A program made the position numbers and the translations under genes. Below, piece after piece: positions 14,382 through 23,302 of a stretch of DNA of 64,000 nt. The stretch comes from SB11 sp037968475. Lineage in GTDB: Bacteria > Bacteroidota > Bacteroidia > UBA8524. The stretch covers positions 186,001 to 250,000 of the forward strand of contig JBBKVO010000001.1 in the NCBI GenBank assembly GCA_037968475.1, written 5' to 3'. Under the pieces are notes generated by a model, which was given only the letters and a program-made list of their open reading frames with translations, ran no database searches and was not told the origin of the DNA. Every line of letters begins with the position of its first letter. The stretch's first letter is position 1.

Positions 14382-15518
14382 TTAAAAATCAACAGCATAC
14401 AGCTTGTCAAACTGTTTCATGCGCACGCTTTGGGGCAGGCTTTTCATAAGAGTATCTCTCACTACACCCAATATTGGGTTTTGCCACTGAGCCACCTGCC
14501 CAATTTTGCGCGATTGAAGGGTTATATAGCGTGTGCGTGCACGCCTTCTGTTTTCATAGTTTGCAAAAGCGGTTTGTATGTTGTGTGTTTTGCCTAGTTC
14601 ATCGGCCAATACCACAGCATCTTCTATGGCTTGGCAAGCGCCTTGCCCCATATTTGGTGTGGTAGCATGGGCTGCATCACCAATTAGCAGTATTGTGCCA
14701 AAGGCAAATTTTTCAAGTGGCGGTAAATCGGCAATCTCGCCATATAGTAATTGTTCGTCCAACGTTCTGTCTAATACTTGTTGTATAGGCGCACGATAGC
14801 CTGCAAAAAGGTTCTTTAAATCTTCAATAGTATAGTTGGGGTATACGGTACTGTTTTGTGGGGCATTGGTACAGGCAAACCAATACAGTTGGTTATTGGT
14901 TAAAGGGACTAAGCCAAATCGACCTTTAGGGCCAAAAGTTTCTGAAGCCTCGTTTAATAGTATACCACTACTATCAATTACTCCGCGCCAGCATACATAT
15001 CCAGCATACTTGGGTTGCACTGCGGGCAATAGTTGTTGGCGTATAGCCGAGTGTATGCCATCGGCTACTATAAGGCATTCAGCATTATGAGTAGTCCCAT
15101 CGGCAAAGCGCACAGTGTTTGTATTGCCACTTTGGGTAAAACCAATAGCTTTTTTGTTTAAGTGTATGGTTGTATCTGCCAACTGTACCAATAATTGGTT
15201 ATGCAGGGCAGCGCGGTGTATAGCAAAATTATCAAGCCCATATTTTTGACTCAACAATTGGCTATCGGTAGTGTTTAGCAATGTGCCTTTGTGGTTGTAA
15301 AAGCTAAAGGTAGGCAGTTTGCGTCCTGCGGCTATAATGGGCTTATCAATGCCCAGTATTTGCAATGCTTTTATGGCGTTGGCACCTAAGCCCAAACCTG
15401 CACCAACGGGTTTTAGTTGTGGGGCGGCTTCAAAAATTTCAACCTCAAATCCTTTTTGTTTTAATGCTATGGCGGTAGTTAGTCCAGCAATCCCTCCGCC
15501 CAATATAGTAAATTTCAT
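14382..15518 (-). CDS. FAD-dependent monooxygenase (PHBH/UbiH-like)
   Basis: A 378-residue group A flavoprotein hydroxylase. The N-terminal dinucleotide-binding motif GGGIAGL (about residues 7-13) is followed by EIFEAAP with the ribose-binding Glu. The second FAD motif is LIGDAAHATTPNMGQGACQ (about 278-296), and the DG-type motif LIVADGIHSAIR is near 150. Substrate is unknown; similar proteins include aromatic hydroxylases, urate hydroxylase and TetX-like enzymes. The start at 15518 begins right before the Rossmann strand. A Crp-type regulator gene lies 77 bp upstream in the same direction, so it may control this gene. Confidence 0.85.
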   Translation of the reverse strand: MKFTILGGGIAGLTTAIALKQKGFEVEIFEAAPQLKPVGAGLGLGANAIKALQILGIDKPIIAAGRKLPTFSFYNHKGTLLNTTDSQLLSQKYGLDNFAIHRAALHNQLLVQLADTTIHLNKKAIGFTQSGNTNTVRFADGTTHNAECLIVADGIHSAIRQQLLPAVQPKYAGYVCWRGVIDSSGILLNEASETFGPKGRFGLVPLTNNQLYWFACTNAPQNSTVYPNYTIEDLKNLFAGYRAPIQQVLDRTLDEQLLYGEIADLPPLEKFAFGTILLIGDAAHATTPNMGQGACQAIEDAVVLADELGKTHNIQTAFANYENRRRARTRYITLQSRKIGQVAQWQNPILGVVRDTLMKSLPQSVRMKQFDKLYAVDF

Positions 15519-15595
15519 TTTCTTTGCTCTGTATTTAACAGGGGCAAAGGTGGGGCACAATAAGCTGATTTTGTTTTACATATGTTAAAAAAAAA

Positions 15596-16150
15596 CTATG
15601 CTCCTGCTCTTATCCTGCTAAGACTTACTTGGGTGATGCCCAAATACGATGCTATATATTTTAGTGGGCAGCGGTTTATCAGTCCGGGATATTTGGCGTT
15701 TAGCTCGTTGTAGCGGTCTTTCGCTTCATGAAAACGGATACTTTCTATACGTTGTTGTCCTTCTAAAAAAGCAAAAATGGCCATTTTTCGTCCTGCACGT
15801 TCAATGTCGTGGTATTCAATACACAATTTTTCAAAGCCTTCGTAGTGCATACTATATACCTCGGCATCCTCAAGTACTTGTATCCCTTTTTTTGATGGTT
15901 GTTTGGTAAACAAACTTTCTAACCCACCAATAAACTGCCCGTCAATAGCAAAATAATCGGTTACATCCATTCCATTAATTTGGTAGTGTACCCTTGCTAC
16001 TCCTTTTTTTATAAAATACATATAGTGTGATACGCTGCCAATTTTTAGCAAATGCGCATTGCGTTTATATGAGTTGAGCTCAATAATATTTTCTAATGCC
16101 TTTACAGCATCAGGGCTTAACGGGCTAACGGCTTGCAGTGTAGTAAGCAT
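15596..16150 (-). CDS. Crp/Fnr-family transcriptional regulator
   Basis: A 184-residue regulator with an N-terminal cyclic-nucleotide-binding-like beta-roll (about 20-115, including MYFIKKGVARVHY and DYFAIDGQFIGGLESLF). The C-terminal helix-turn-helix reads LKYIASYLGITQVSLSRIR (about 162-180). The Bacteroidota subgroup generally lacks the residues for cAMP, so the effector is unknown; no cysteine cluster typical of Fnr is present. It precedes the FAD monooxygenase gene on the same strand and is its probable regulator by position. Confidence 0.88.
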   Translation of the reverse strand: MLTTLQAVSPLSPDAVKALENIIELNSYKRNAHLLKIGSVSHYMYFIKKGVARVHYQINGMDVTDYFAIDGQFIGGLESLFTKQPSKKGIQVLEDAEVYSMHYEGFEKLCIEYHDIERAGRKMAIFAFLEGQQRIESIRFHEAKDRYNELNAKYPGLINRCPLKYIASYLGITQVSLSRIRAGA

Positions 16151-16244
16151 AGTTACTGGGTTTATGTGGTATATAACCTGATAATTGATTAATAATGTGC
16201 TGTATGTAGTTGTTTTGGCATTGCTATATTACTAATAATTAAAC

Positions 16245-16274
16245 TTTGTGCAACAGCATTAAATTTTATATTTG
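16245..16274 (+). promoter_or_regulatory. Bacteroidota-type promoter of nhaD
   Basis: A -33 TTTG at 16245-16248 and a -7 TATATTTG at 16267-16274 are separated by 18 nt, which fits the TTTG-N(about 19)-TAnnTTTG consensus. The start codon follows 21 nt after the -7 element. This is one of the clearest promoters in the window. Confidence 0.75.
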
Positions 16275-16295
16275 CCGCCGTAAAAACATATACTC

Positions 16296-17681
16296 ATGTC
16301 ATTAACCTTAGTATTAGTAATAATTTTTGTGCTCGGCTATTTGGCAATAGCCTTTGAGCATCCGTTAAAAATAAACAAGGCTGCGCCCGCACTGTTAATA
16401 GGTGTGCTTACATGGACGGCTTGGGTGCTTATGGGGGGTGAAACCCACATAATAAGTGAAAAGCTGAGCCACCACCTTGCTGAAACTGCCGAAATTTTAT
16501 TTTTCCTTTTGGGGGCTATGACCATTGTTGAGATGGTTGATTCTCACCAAGGGTTCAAAGTAATTACTAACCGTATTAAAACAAGAGATTCGCGCAAGCT
16601 GCTGTGGATTATTTCTATTCTTACCTTTTTCCTTTCGGCAGTGCTGGATAACCTTACCACATCAATAGTAATGGTATCATTACTACGCCGCTTGGTGCAC
16701 GATGATAAGCAACGTATATTTTTTGCCAGTATGGTAATTGTGGCTGCAAATGCCGGAGGTGCGTGGTCGCCAATTGGTGATGTTACCACTACAATGCTTT
16801 GGATAAAAGGTCAAATATCGGCTACTAATATTATCGAAACTCTTTTAATTCCTAGCTTGGTATGTATGGCTGCGCCATTGGTATACCTTAGTTTTAAAAT
16901 GAAAGGCGAAATTAAACGTGGTGAATACGACTACGATAAGGCTGAGAAAGAGGAGAATGTAAAAGGCAGCAAGCTAATGTTCTTTTTAGGCGTTGGCGCA
17001 CTGTTGTTTGTACCTATATTTAAAACAGTAACCCACCTACCCCCATACATGGGTATGTTGCTTGGCTTGGCCGTTATATGGGCAGTATCAGAACTGATAC
17101 ATATTGATAAAGACGAAGAAGAAAAGAAACCCTACACTGCTATACACGCTCTTAGTAAAATTGATACCTCAAGCATATTATTTTTCTTAGGTATACTATT
17201 GGCTATCAGTTCACTAGAATCTACAGGAATATTGGGCGAATTAGCCATGTGGATGAATAAAACCATTGGCGATAAAGATATTATTGTAGTGGCTATAGGT
17301 TTATTGTCCGCCGTGGTGGATAACGTGCCGCTAGTAGCCGCATCACAAGGTATGTATCCATTGGCAACTGAATTGGTTAACCCTGATGCATACCAATTTG
17401 CAATGTCTCACACCAGTCTTATACACGATGGTATTATAATGTTTAATGGTGTTGAGTATTTTTTGCAAGATGCTAAACTTTGGGAGTTTATAGCCTTTTG
17501 TGCCGGTACAGGCGGAAGCTGTTTAATTATAGGTTCCGCAGCGGGTGTGGCTGTAATGGGTATGGAGAAGATAGATTTTATTTGGTATATGAAACGTATA
17601 ACTATACTGGCTTTAATAGGCTACTTTGCAGGTATACTGTGCTATATAGCCATACACCCTATATTTGCAGTTACTTACTAA
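16296..17681 (+). CDS. nhaD: Na+/H+ antiporter, NhaD type
   Basis: A 461-residue inner-membrane antiporter of the ion transporter superfamily, exchanging sodium (or lithium) for protons. About eleven to thirteen hydrophobic segments are visible. The family motifs are present: LDNLTTSIVMVSLLRRLV (about 117-134), ANAGGAWSPIGDVTTTMLW (about 150-168), and, in the second half, AVVDNVPLVAAS (about 344-355) and GTGGSCLIIGSAAGVAVMG (about 405-423). Length is typical. It has its own promoter (16245-16274) and terminator (17712-17738), so it is a single-gene unit. Confidence 0.93.
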   Translation: MSLTLVLVIIFVLGYLAIAFEHPLKINKAAPALLIGVLTWTAWVLMGGETHIISEKLSHHLAETAEILFFLLGAMTIVEMVDSHQGFKVITNRIKTRDSRKLLWIISILTFFLSAVLDNLTTSIVMVSLLRRLVHDDKQRIFFASMVIVAANAGGAWSPIGDVTTTMLWIKGQISATNIIETLLIPSLVCMAAPLVYLSFKMKGEIKRGEYDYDKAEKEENVKGSKLMFFLGVGALLFVPIFKTVTHLPPYMGMLLGLAVIWAVSELIHIDKDEEEKKPYTAIHALSKIDTSSILFFLGILLAISSLESTGILGELAMWMNKTIGDKDIIVVAIGLLSAVVDNVPLVAASQGMYPLATELVNPDAYQFAMSHTSLIHDGIIMFNGVEYFLQDAKLWEFIAFCAGTGGSCLIIGSAAGVAVMGMEKIDFIWYMKRITILALIGYFAGILCYIAIHPIFAVTY

Positions 17682-17711
17682 ACCAAGATAAAAACAACTG
17701 ATTTTGATATT

Positions 17712-17738
17712 ACCCCGACTTATTAGTCGGGGTTTTTT
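17712..17738 (+). terminator. Intrinsic terminator of nhaD
   Basis: ACCCCGACT and AGTCGGGGT pair around a TATT loop, followed by TTTTTT. It lies 30 bp after the nhaD stop. Confidence 0.85.
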
Positions 17739-17756
17739 ATTTTTGCACCACGAATA

Positions 17757-18506
17757 ATGATAAATGGAAAGAAACTGGTAATTGTGCTGCCTGCATACAA
17801 TGCCGCCCTAACCCTTGAAAAAACGTACCGAGAGATACCTTTTGATATTGTTGATGATGTGGTATTGGTTGATGATGCCAGCAAAGACGATACATCAGAA
17901 AAAGGGCGTGAGTTGGGTATAAAACACGTAGTGAAGCATCCAAAAAATCGCGGTTATGGCGGTAATCAAAAAACCTGTTATACCAAAGCCTTAGAGCTAG
18001 GTGCTGATATAATTGTGATGCTGCACCCTGATTATCAATATACCCCAACGCTTATTAATGCTATGGCAAGCATTATTGCCAACGATGTATACCCTGTGGT
18101 ATATGGTAGCCGTATATTGGGTAAAGGTGCGCTAAAAGGTGGTATGCCAATGTATAAATACATCTTTAACCGTTGCCTAACATTGTTTCAAAACATATTA
18201 ATCAACCAAAAGCTAAGCGAATACCATACGGGCTACCGTGCTTTTAGTGCTGAGATTTTTAAGAAGATTGATATTGAGGCCAACAGTGATGATTTTGTGT
18301 ACGACAACCAAATGACGGCACAAATATTTATGGCAGGCTTTGAAATAGCTGAGGTTACTTGCCCTACCAAGTATTTTGATGAGGCTTCATCCATCAATTT
18401 CCGTCGCAGTTCTATATACGGTTTGGGTGTGTTGCTTACCAGCATACAATACCGCTTGCAAAAGTGGGGTATAGCTAAGTATAAATACCTAACGGTGAAG
18501 AAGTAG
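17757..18506 (+). CDS. Family 2 glycosyltransferase (dolichol-phosphate mannosyltransferase-like)
   Basis: A 249-residue GT2 enzyme with the nucleotide-sugar-binding start LVIVLPAYNAALTLEKT (about 7-23), the VLVDDASKDDT loop, NRGYGGNQ (about 64-71) and a DXD-equivalent LHPDYQYTP (about 93-101). The acceptor-side motif HTGYRAFSAE is near 156. It has no C-terminal membrane helices, so it is a soluble or peripheral enzyme. It most resembles DPM1-like transferases that charge a polyprenyl phosphate, but the substrate cannot be read from sequence. The gene stands alone between terminators. Confidence 0.85.
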   Translation: MINGKKLVIVLPAYNAALTLEKTYREIPFDIVDDVVLVDDASKDDTSEKGRELGIKHVVKHPKNRGYGGNQKTCYTKALELGADIIVMLHPDYQYTPTLINAMASIIANDVYPVVYGSRILGKGALKGGMPMYKYIFNRCLTLFQNILINQKLSEYHTGYRAFSAEIFKKIDIEANSDDFVYDNQMTAQIFMAGFEIAEVTCPTKYFDEASSINFRRSSIYGLGVLLTSIQYRLQKWGIAKYKYLTVKK

Positions 18507-18545
18507 GCTAAGGTCTCACTTATATAATACTTATTTAAACCCAAT

Positions 18546-18586
18546 AACAGCTAAGGCCGCCCACGTAGTGGGCGGCCTTAGCTGTT
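18546..18586. terminator. 19-bp perfect-stem bidirectional terminator
   Basis: Arms 18546-18564 and 18568-18586 are perfect complements (core AAGGCCGCCCAC) with a GTA loop. It sits between the convergent GT2 and dihaem cytochrome c genes and should terminate both. Confidence 0.85.
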
Positions 18587-18607
18587 TATATACCATGTAT
18601 TAAAGTA

Positions 18608-19555
18608 TTACTGCACAGCGTTTTTTATTGCTGGCACAGTGCGCAAGTAAGCATATATAGCCTTTAGCTCACCATCCGTTAGGCGGGTATAGGGTAGCAT
18701 AGGGTAGCGCAGTTGCTCCCCATTTTTTCGTTTACCTGTTTTAAGGGCAGTTAAAAAATCCTCTTCCGTCCAACTGCCAATACCTGTTTCAGTATCAGAA
18801 GTTATATTAAGCGATTTTATTTCACTACCCATTAAATTAATAAGTGTATTACCACCACCATAAAAACCTGCTGATTTTTCAGGTTCCAAGTCGTTATTAG
18901 TTTTAAAATCGGCACAATGGCATTGAAAACAACCGTATAGCTTATTGCTTAGGTATTTGCCCCAAACTAATTGATTGGTGGTATCAGGATTCTCAATAAC
19001 TTTATCTGGATAGGGTAGAGGGCTAAAAGCTACTTGGCTAAGTAGTTTTACCAAAAACGACGGATCGCTGATGGGAGGTTCTTCTCGTGTTGCTTTTACC
19101 GCGTGCTCTTCACTGCGTAACCAAGCTACGATGCTTTGCATATCGTCATCGCTAAGTAATGGAAATTTGGGCATATAGGGTGGCGAGTATGTGCCATTTT
19201 TGCGTAGGCCTGTACGCAAAAAGTATATTACCTCACCATCAGTCCATTTGCCAATACCCTTTTCTTCATCACTGGTAATATTCATCGAATAAATGTCGCC
19301 AAATTCTGAAGGCAGGTCAGTTAGTTTGCGACCCGTCATGCGATTATCGTTATTGCTATGGCAATGCATACATAGCATTGAAGCAATTTTTTGACCCTTT
19401 TCTACCTTTTGTGGTGTTATTTCTACTTTCACATCAGGTATTTGGGGATGGTCATAAGTGGGGATACCCGTAAAATGGATATAAGTAGCACCTATACCCA
19501 ATACAATAATGATAATTAAGAGCACCCAGCCGAGTATGCTCACAAATTTTTTCAT
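18608..19555 (-). CDS. Membrane-anchored dihaem cytochrome c
   Basis: A 315-residue protein with an uncleaved-looking N-terminal membrane helix (about 5-27) and two class I cytochrome c domains. Haem-binding motifs are CMHCH (62-66) and CFQCH (209-213). Each domain ends with a YMPKFPLL- or YPMLPYTRL-type segment that supplies the axial Met (about residue 128 and near 285). It would carry electrons on the periplasmic face of the inner membrane. Partner enzyme is unknown; the nearby oxidase operon begins about 1.8 kb upstream on the same strand but is not contiguous with it. Confidence 0.88.
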   Translation of the reverse strand: MKKFVSILGWVLLIIIIVLGIGATYIHFTGIPTYDHPQIPDVKVEITPQKVEKGQKIASMLCMHCHSNNDNRMTGRKLTDLPSEFGDIYSMNITSDEEKGIGKWTDGEVIYFLRTGLRKNGTYSPPYMPKFPLLSDDDMQSIVAWLRSEEHAVKATREEPPISDPSFLVKLLSQVAFSPLPYPDKVIENPDTTNQLVWGKYLSNKLYGCFQCHCADFKTNNDLEPEKSAGFYGGGNTLINLMGSEIKSLNITSDTETGIGSWTEEDFLTALKTGKRKNGEQLRYPMLPYTRLTDGELKAIYAYLRTVPAIKNAVQ

Positions 19556-19647
19556 AGGCTTACAAAATAGTTTGAGTATTCAATTATCTGTTAATTAGAT
19601 GATTAATACTACTATTTTTTTAGCTTTAAAAAGATAGTGAGTTCTAA

Positions 19648-20577
19648 TTATTTTGAATTTTTATAAAACTCAAGGGTGGTTTTTATTCCTTCATGGTACG
19701 GTGTTGGCTGCACATTAAAATGCTTTTCAAACTTATCGCTGTTAAAAATATAATCAGCTTCAAATTGGTATAGCATCTCCATACTTTCTTTTATATCTTT
19801 TACAAACCAACCTATAATACCCAGCATCCATTTGGGTACTACCATATAATTTGGTTTTGTACCCATAGTATCGGCAACTATTTGCATAAATTCTTTACCC
19901 GTAATAGCAGGTTTTGCAGTAGGTAAGTGCCATTCTTGATTGTAGGCATTGGGTGTATTGCCCAGCAAAGCAGTAAACTTGCCTGCATCGGGTGTATAGG
20001 TGTACGAGTGTTTTAGTGAGTCAGTAAGTAATAGCTGTGCTTTTTTGCCTTTGTTTACGTTTTGAAATACCAAAGCCGTCATTACACTTTTGGTTGAATC
20101 GGGGCCATAAAAATCGGCACTGCGGGCAATAGTTGCAGTAAGTTTTCCTGTAGCTATTTCATCTCTCAGCATTTGCACCAATTTTGTGCGTACCTGTCCT
20201 TTTTTGCTTGTCGGGTGCAACGGTGTTTCCTCAGTCATTTCACCGTTTACCTTACCATACATATATACGTTATCAAAAAACACCAGTTTAGCATTATGGG
20301 TTTTGCAGGCATTTATGGTATTACGCATTACAGTTTCCCAGTCTTTTTGCCACACTTGGGTGCGATAGGGTAGGCCAGCGGTTAAATACACCACCTCACT
20401 GCCCTCAACGGCTTTTAAAACATCATTTGGGTTTAAAAGATCAGCCTTAAAAAGTTCATCAGTAGGGTTCACCTGTTTTGGGTTTCGGTTCACCAGCCTA
20501 ATGTGCTGTGTATATTGTGGTAAGTGTTTTGCCAATTCAACACCTATTACTCCACCTGCTCCTAATATTGTTTGCAT
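19648..20577 (-). CDS. NAD-dependent epimerase/dehydratase-family (extended SDR) protein
   Basis: A 309-residue Rossmann-fold protein. The N-terminus is the cofactor motif itself, TILGAGGVIGVELAKHL (GxxGxxG type), followed by ADLLNPNDV and an FFDNVYMYGK segment (about 96-105) with the extended-SDR YxxxK pattern. The C-terminal part has LEFYKNSK. No signal peptide is present. The substrate is not evident. It is monocistronic-looking, with a 70-bp gap to the cytochrome gene downstream and 110 bp to the next gene upstream. Confidence 0.8.
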   Translation of the reverse strand: MQTILGAGGVIGVELAKHLPQYTQHIRLVNRNPKQVNPTDELFKADLLNPNDVLKAVEGSEVVYLTAGLPYRTQVWQKDWETVMRNTINACKTHNAKLVFFDNVYMYGKVNGEMTEETPLHPTSKKGQVRTKLVQMLRDEIATGKLTATIARSADFYGPDSTKSVMTALVFQNVNKGKKAQLLLTDSLKHSYTYTPDAGKFTALLGNTPNAYNQEWHLPTAKPAITGKEFMQIVADTMGTKPNYMVVPKWMLGIIGWFVKDIKESMEMLYQFEADYIFNSDKFEKHFNVQPTPYHEGIKTTLEFYKNSK

Positions 20578-20687
20578 GGTATTTTTTATACAAATTTAGT
20601 AGCTATGAATTATGGAGAAAACAATACTGATTGTATAGTATGATTAATGGGATGAAATGTATAATTTTTAGTGTGAGCAATTAATTC

Positions 20688-21353
20688 TTACTTTGCCTTA
20701 TAATCTTTCCATGTATAGTAGATACCAATGAGACAAATTAGTGTTATTAGTATTGGTATAATGATATAATATTCTAACGAAGTAGATTTTTTAGTGTAGT
20801 CATTAATATTGATAATAGCTATAAAGCCTATCCAGACTATTGCGACAACAAATATTAGTAATGATGTGCTTATAATAAACCTATTCCAGTTATATTTTTT
20901 CACTGGGAGTTTTGTGGTACAAGATATTCCTCGAATTAAATTGCTTTTAATTTTTGTGTAGTTTTCATATTCAGCTTCACTTATATCAATATGAGTGCCG
21001 TTCAGGTAAAACCTTATAGTTCTGTATACTCTAAATTTTGTGATATTTAATTGTTCCGCATAATGTAGAATGTCGGATTTAAATATTTTTTTAGGGGTAG
21101 GGATAAATATTTTTCTTACAGTAAAATAATGTTTGTAAACTTCTATTTGCTTTAGTTTAAGTATTTTATATAGAAACAGAGCATTTATTACCAAAAGATG
21201 GCAAGCTATAAATATGTAAAAACCACTTAATTTATCTCCTTTAAATACCAAATAGAATAAAAGGAGTTCTAGGCATAGGAGAACAGGAGTTAGTAAAAAA
21301 AGAGCATTTACAGTGAAAGTGTACTTAGAAGAGGCAAGTTTTTTATCACTCAC
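20688..21353 (-). CDS. Four-TM membrane protein of unknown function
   Basis: A 221-residue protein with two hydrophobic hairpins, about residues 15-65 and 160-215, separated by a soluble part of about 90 residues that is rich in beta-prone segments (VYKHYFTVRKIFIP, FRVYRTIRFYLNG), reminiscent of a PH-like domain between membrane pairs. I do not recognise the family. It follows the DUF983 gene after a 16-bp gap and could be the last gene of the oxidase operon transcript, but its composition is more AT-rich than its neighbours. Confidence 0.55.
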   Translation of the reverse strand: MSDKKLASSKYTFTVNALFLLTPVLLCLELLLFYLVFKGDKLSGFYIFIACHLLVINALFLYKILKLKQIEVYKHYFTVRKIFIPTPKKIFKSDILHYAEQLNITKFRVYRTIRFYLNGTHIDISEAEYENYTKIKSNLIRGISCTTKLPVKKYNWNRFIISTSLLIFVVAIVWIGFIAIININDYTKKSTSLEYYIIIPILITLICLIGIYYTWKDYKAK

Positions 21354-21369
21354 GAAGTCTTCAATTTAA

Positions 21370-21777
21370 TTAAGCCCTGTTGTCTAGTTTATCGTACTGC
21401 GGGTCGTATTTATAGCCGCTAACAAAATGTAAGGCTATCATACGTGAGTAACGGAAAATAAGGGTTGATAGTATTAATACCGCACCTAATATAGAATACA
21501 GGTAGGCATTCATACTCACCTCATCAAAAATTATATTTAAGCCAATACCAATGGTAAGCCCTATGGCTACATTAATGCCATAGCTTATATACATGGCACT
21601 CCAAAAAAAACCCGTTTCTTTTTCAAACTTTAGTCCGCACACAGGGCATGTTGAGTGGAATTTTAAGAAGTTGCCCAAGTTGTAAAACGGGTGGGTAAAA
21701 AATTTACCACTACGACAACGGGGGCATTTACTTTTGGCAAAGGCCATAAAGCCACTTTTTTCGTGTTGATTGCACAT
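21370..21777 (-). CDS. DUF983 membrane protein
   Basis: A 135-residue DUF983 protein. Two CxxC pairs form a zinc ribbon (CPRC at about 18-21 and CPVC at about 45-48), followed by two or three membrane helices. DUF983 genes are regularly found with cytochrome oxidase genes in Bacteroidota and Proteobacteria and are thought to help oxidase assembly, without direct proof. It is the last recognisable oxidase-related gene of the operon, 36 bp after the small CPMC protein gene. An alternative ATG ten codons in is possible. Confidence 0.85.
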   Translation of the reverse strand: MCNQHEKSGFMAFAKSKCPRCRSGKFFTHPFYNLGNFLKFHSTCPVCGLKFEKETGFFWSAMYISYGINVAIGLTIGIGLNIIFDEVSMNAYLYSILGAVLILSTLIFRYSRMIALHFVSGYKYDPQYDKLDNRA

Positions 21778-21813
21778 GGGCAGGAGGAAAATAAGGTGAA
21801 ATTGGGAAGAAAA

Positions 21814-22059
21814 CTATTTGGCTGCGTTGCGAGCACGGTAATTTCTATACCAAATTAAACCCACAGCACTTATTAATACATAAGGCATGGCTAGTAGGTA
21901 TAAAATTCCGTCGTTTAACCCTAAGCCTGTTGAATTACCTTCTTTTAGGCCTGATTCTACTGCTGTTTTACACATAGGGCATTGTGCCACTACAGTGTTT
22001 GCTGTTGATAACAAGCAAATAAACACTACTAAAACAAGAATTTTAAAAAGGTTTTTCAT
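21814..22059 (-). CDS. Small secreted/membrane CPMC protein in the oxidase operon
   Basis: An 81-residue protein with a signal peptide (MKNLFKILVLVVFICLLSTANTVVAQ), a CPMC pair right after the cleavage site, the segment GLNDGILYLLAMPYV and one C-terminal membrane helix with a basic end. Similar small CPMC proteins occur in oxidase operons of Bacteroidota; the cysteine pair could bind copper or act in thiol chemistry (inference). The start at 22059 lies 2 bp after the DUF420 stop; a longer frame would overlap that gene by about 80 bp. Confidence 0.7.
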   Translation of the reverse strand: MKNLFKILVLVVFICLLSTANTVVAQCPMCKTAVESGLKEGNSTGLGLNDGILYLLAMPYVLISAVGLIWYRNYRARNAAK

Positions 22060-22061
22060 TG

Positions 22062-22649
22062 CTAAACGGGATAATACGGTGCGATGAGCAAATATACGAT
22101 AACTCCTGTTACCGACACGTATAACCATAGGGGAAATGTCCACCTAGCCAGTTTTTTATGTTTCTCAAACTGCCCTGCGAACGAGCGGTAAATAGTTATA
22201 AGTACCATAGGTACTATGGCGGTAGAAAGTAATATGTGCGTTAGCAATATAAAGTAGTATACATAGCGTAAACTACCTGCTGCTGCATTTTCAGCCGCAT
22301 CTAAAAGGCCATCGTGGTTAGTGTCGCCAAATTTGCTTTCCGAAGATAAGAAGTGGTAGGTAACGTATGAAATTAAAAACACACCCGAAAGCAAAAATGC
22401 AGTTAGCATAAGGCTACGGTGCGTATATTTCTTTTTATTCTTTATGGCTAGTATACCTGCTACCAAAAGCACTGATACTACCGAGTTGATAAAGGCATTT
22501 AGCTTAGGCAGTATGTGTACATCAAAGCTACCGCTTAGGTTTTCTTTACCCGGAATTAAAAGAAGCAAAGCAACTACAAGGGGTATAGCTATAGAAACAC
22601 CCAATATGACACGAAAATAAAGTTTGTCGTTGCTAACTATGACCCTCAT
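22062..22649 (-). CDS. DUF420 membrane protein
   Basis: A 195-residue protein with about five membrane helices, of the DUF420 family linked to haem-copper oxidase operons. Features are LPKLNAFINSVVSVLLVAG, HRSLMLTAF and THILLSTAIVPMVLITIYRS, with conserved His residues that could bind haem or copper; the family is related in layout to CtaG/CtaM-type assembly factors, though the function is unproved. An EF-hand-like loop (DTNHDGLLDAAE, about 108-119) sits between helices. Its ATG overlaps the end of the SCO gene by 4 bp. Confidence 0.85.
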   Translation of the reverse strand: MRVIVSNDKLYFRVILGVSIAIPLVVALLLLIPGKENLSGSFDVHILPKLNAFINSVVSVLLVAGILAIKNKKKYTHRSLMLTAFLLSGVFLISYVTYHFLSSESKFGDTNHDGLLDAAENAAAGSLRYVYYFILLTHILLSTAIVPMVLITIYRSFAGQFEKHKKLARWTFPLWLYVSVTGVIVYLLIAPYYPV

Positions 22650-23302
22650 TTGGTTTTGTTACGCTCGTTTACCAGTAGTTTTATATCGTCCCTAAGCTTT
22701 AATACTTGGTTAATGTTCAAGCCGTCATACGCACCACGCACACGGTCTTTATCATCCACCAAAATTATGTATTGCGAGTGTGCTATTTGGTCGGTACTGC
22801 TACCATCAGCTTTGGGCAAAAGATATTGGTTTTGCATTTCGGCAATATCATCATACTTGCCTGTAACAAAATACCAACGTTTATAATGTGCATTAATTTG
22901 TTGCGCATAAGTATCAAGCACCTCTGCACTATCGTTACTAGGATCTACTGTGTGTGATATAAAAACAACATCGGGACTGTTTTTATACTTGTCGTACACC
23001 ATTAGCACATTACTGTTCATTTTTGGGCAAGTGCCTAGGCATCGTGCAAAAAAGAAATTGGCTATACGTATTTTACCTTTTACGGTATCTTGGGTAAAAA
23101 TATTACCCTTTTGATCTGTCAGGCTAAATTCGCCAACGGTATGAAATACACTATCAGTTTCACCAGTAGGTAAGAAACGATTACCATAAATAGGTAATGT
23201 TTCATTAGACCTAAACGAGCCTTGTTTTAAAAATAAAACAAAAGCAATAGGAATAAGAAGCAGTAATAAAAGGTATACTCGCTTGTTAAGGGGTTTTGCC
23301 AT
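22646..23302 (-). CDS. SCO1/SenC-family copper chaperone
   Basis: A 218-residue thioredoxin-fold protein anchored by an N-terminal membrane helix (about 8-25), with the soluble domain in the periplasm. The copper ligands are complete: Cys88 and Cys92 in CLGTC and His175 in DQIAHSQY. SCO proteins deliver copper to the CuA site of subunit II, which is encoded at the head of the same operon. Its start codon overlaps the cox4 stop and its end overlaps the DUF420 start, showing tight coupling. Confidence 0.92.
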   Translation of the reverse strand: MAKPLNKRVYLLLLLLIPIAFVLFLKQGSFRSNETLPIYGNRFLPTGETDSVFHTVGEFSLTDQKGNIFTQDTVKGKIRIANFFFARCLGTCPKMNSNVLMVYDKYKNSPDVVFISHTVDPSNDSAEVLDTYAQQINAHYKRWYFVTGKYDDIAEMQNQYLLPKADGSSTDQIAHSQYIILVDDKDRVRGAYDGLNINQVLKLRDDIKLLVNERNKTK

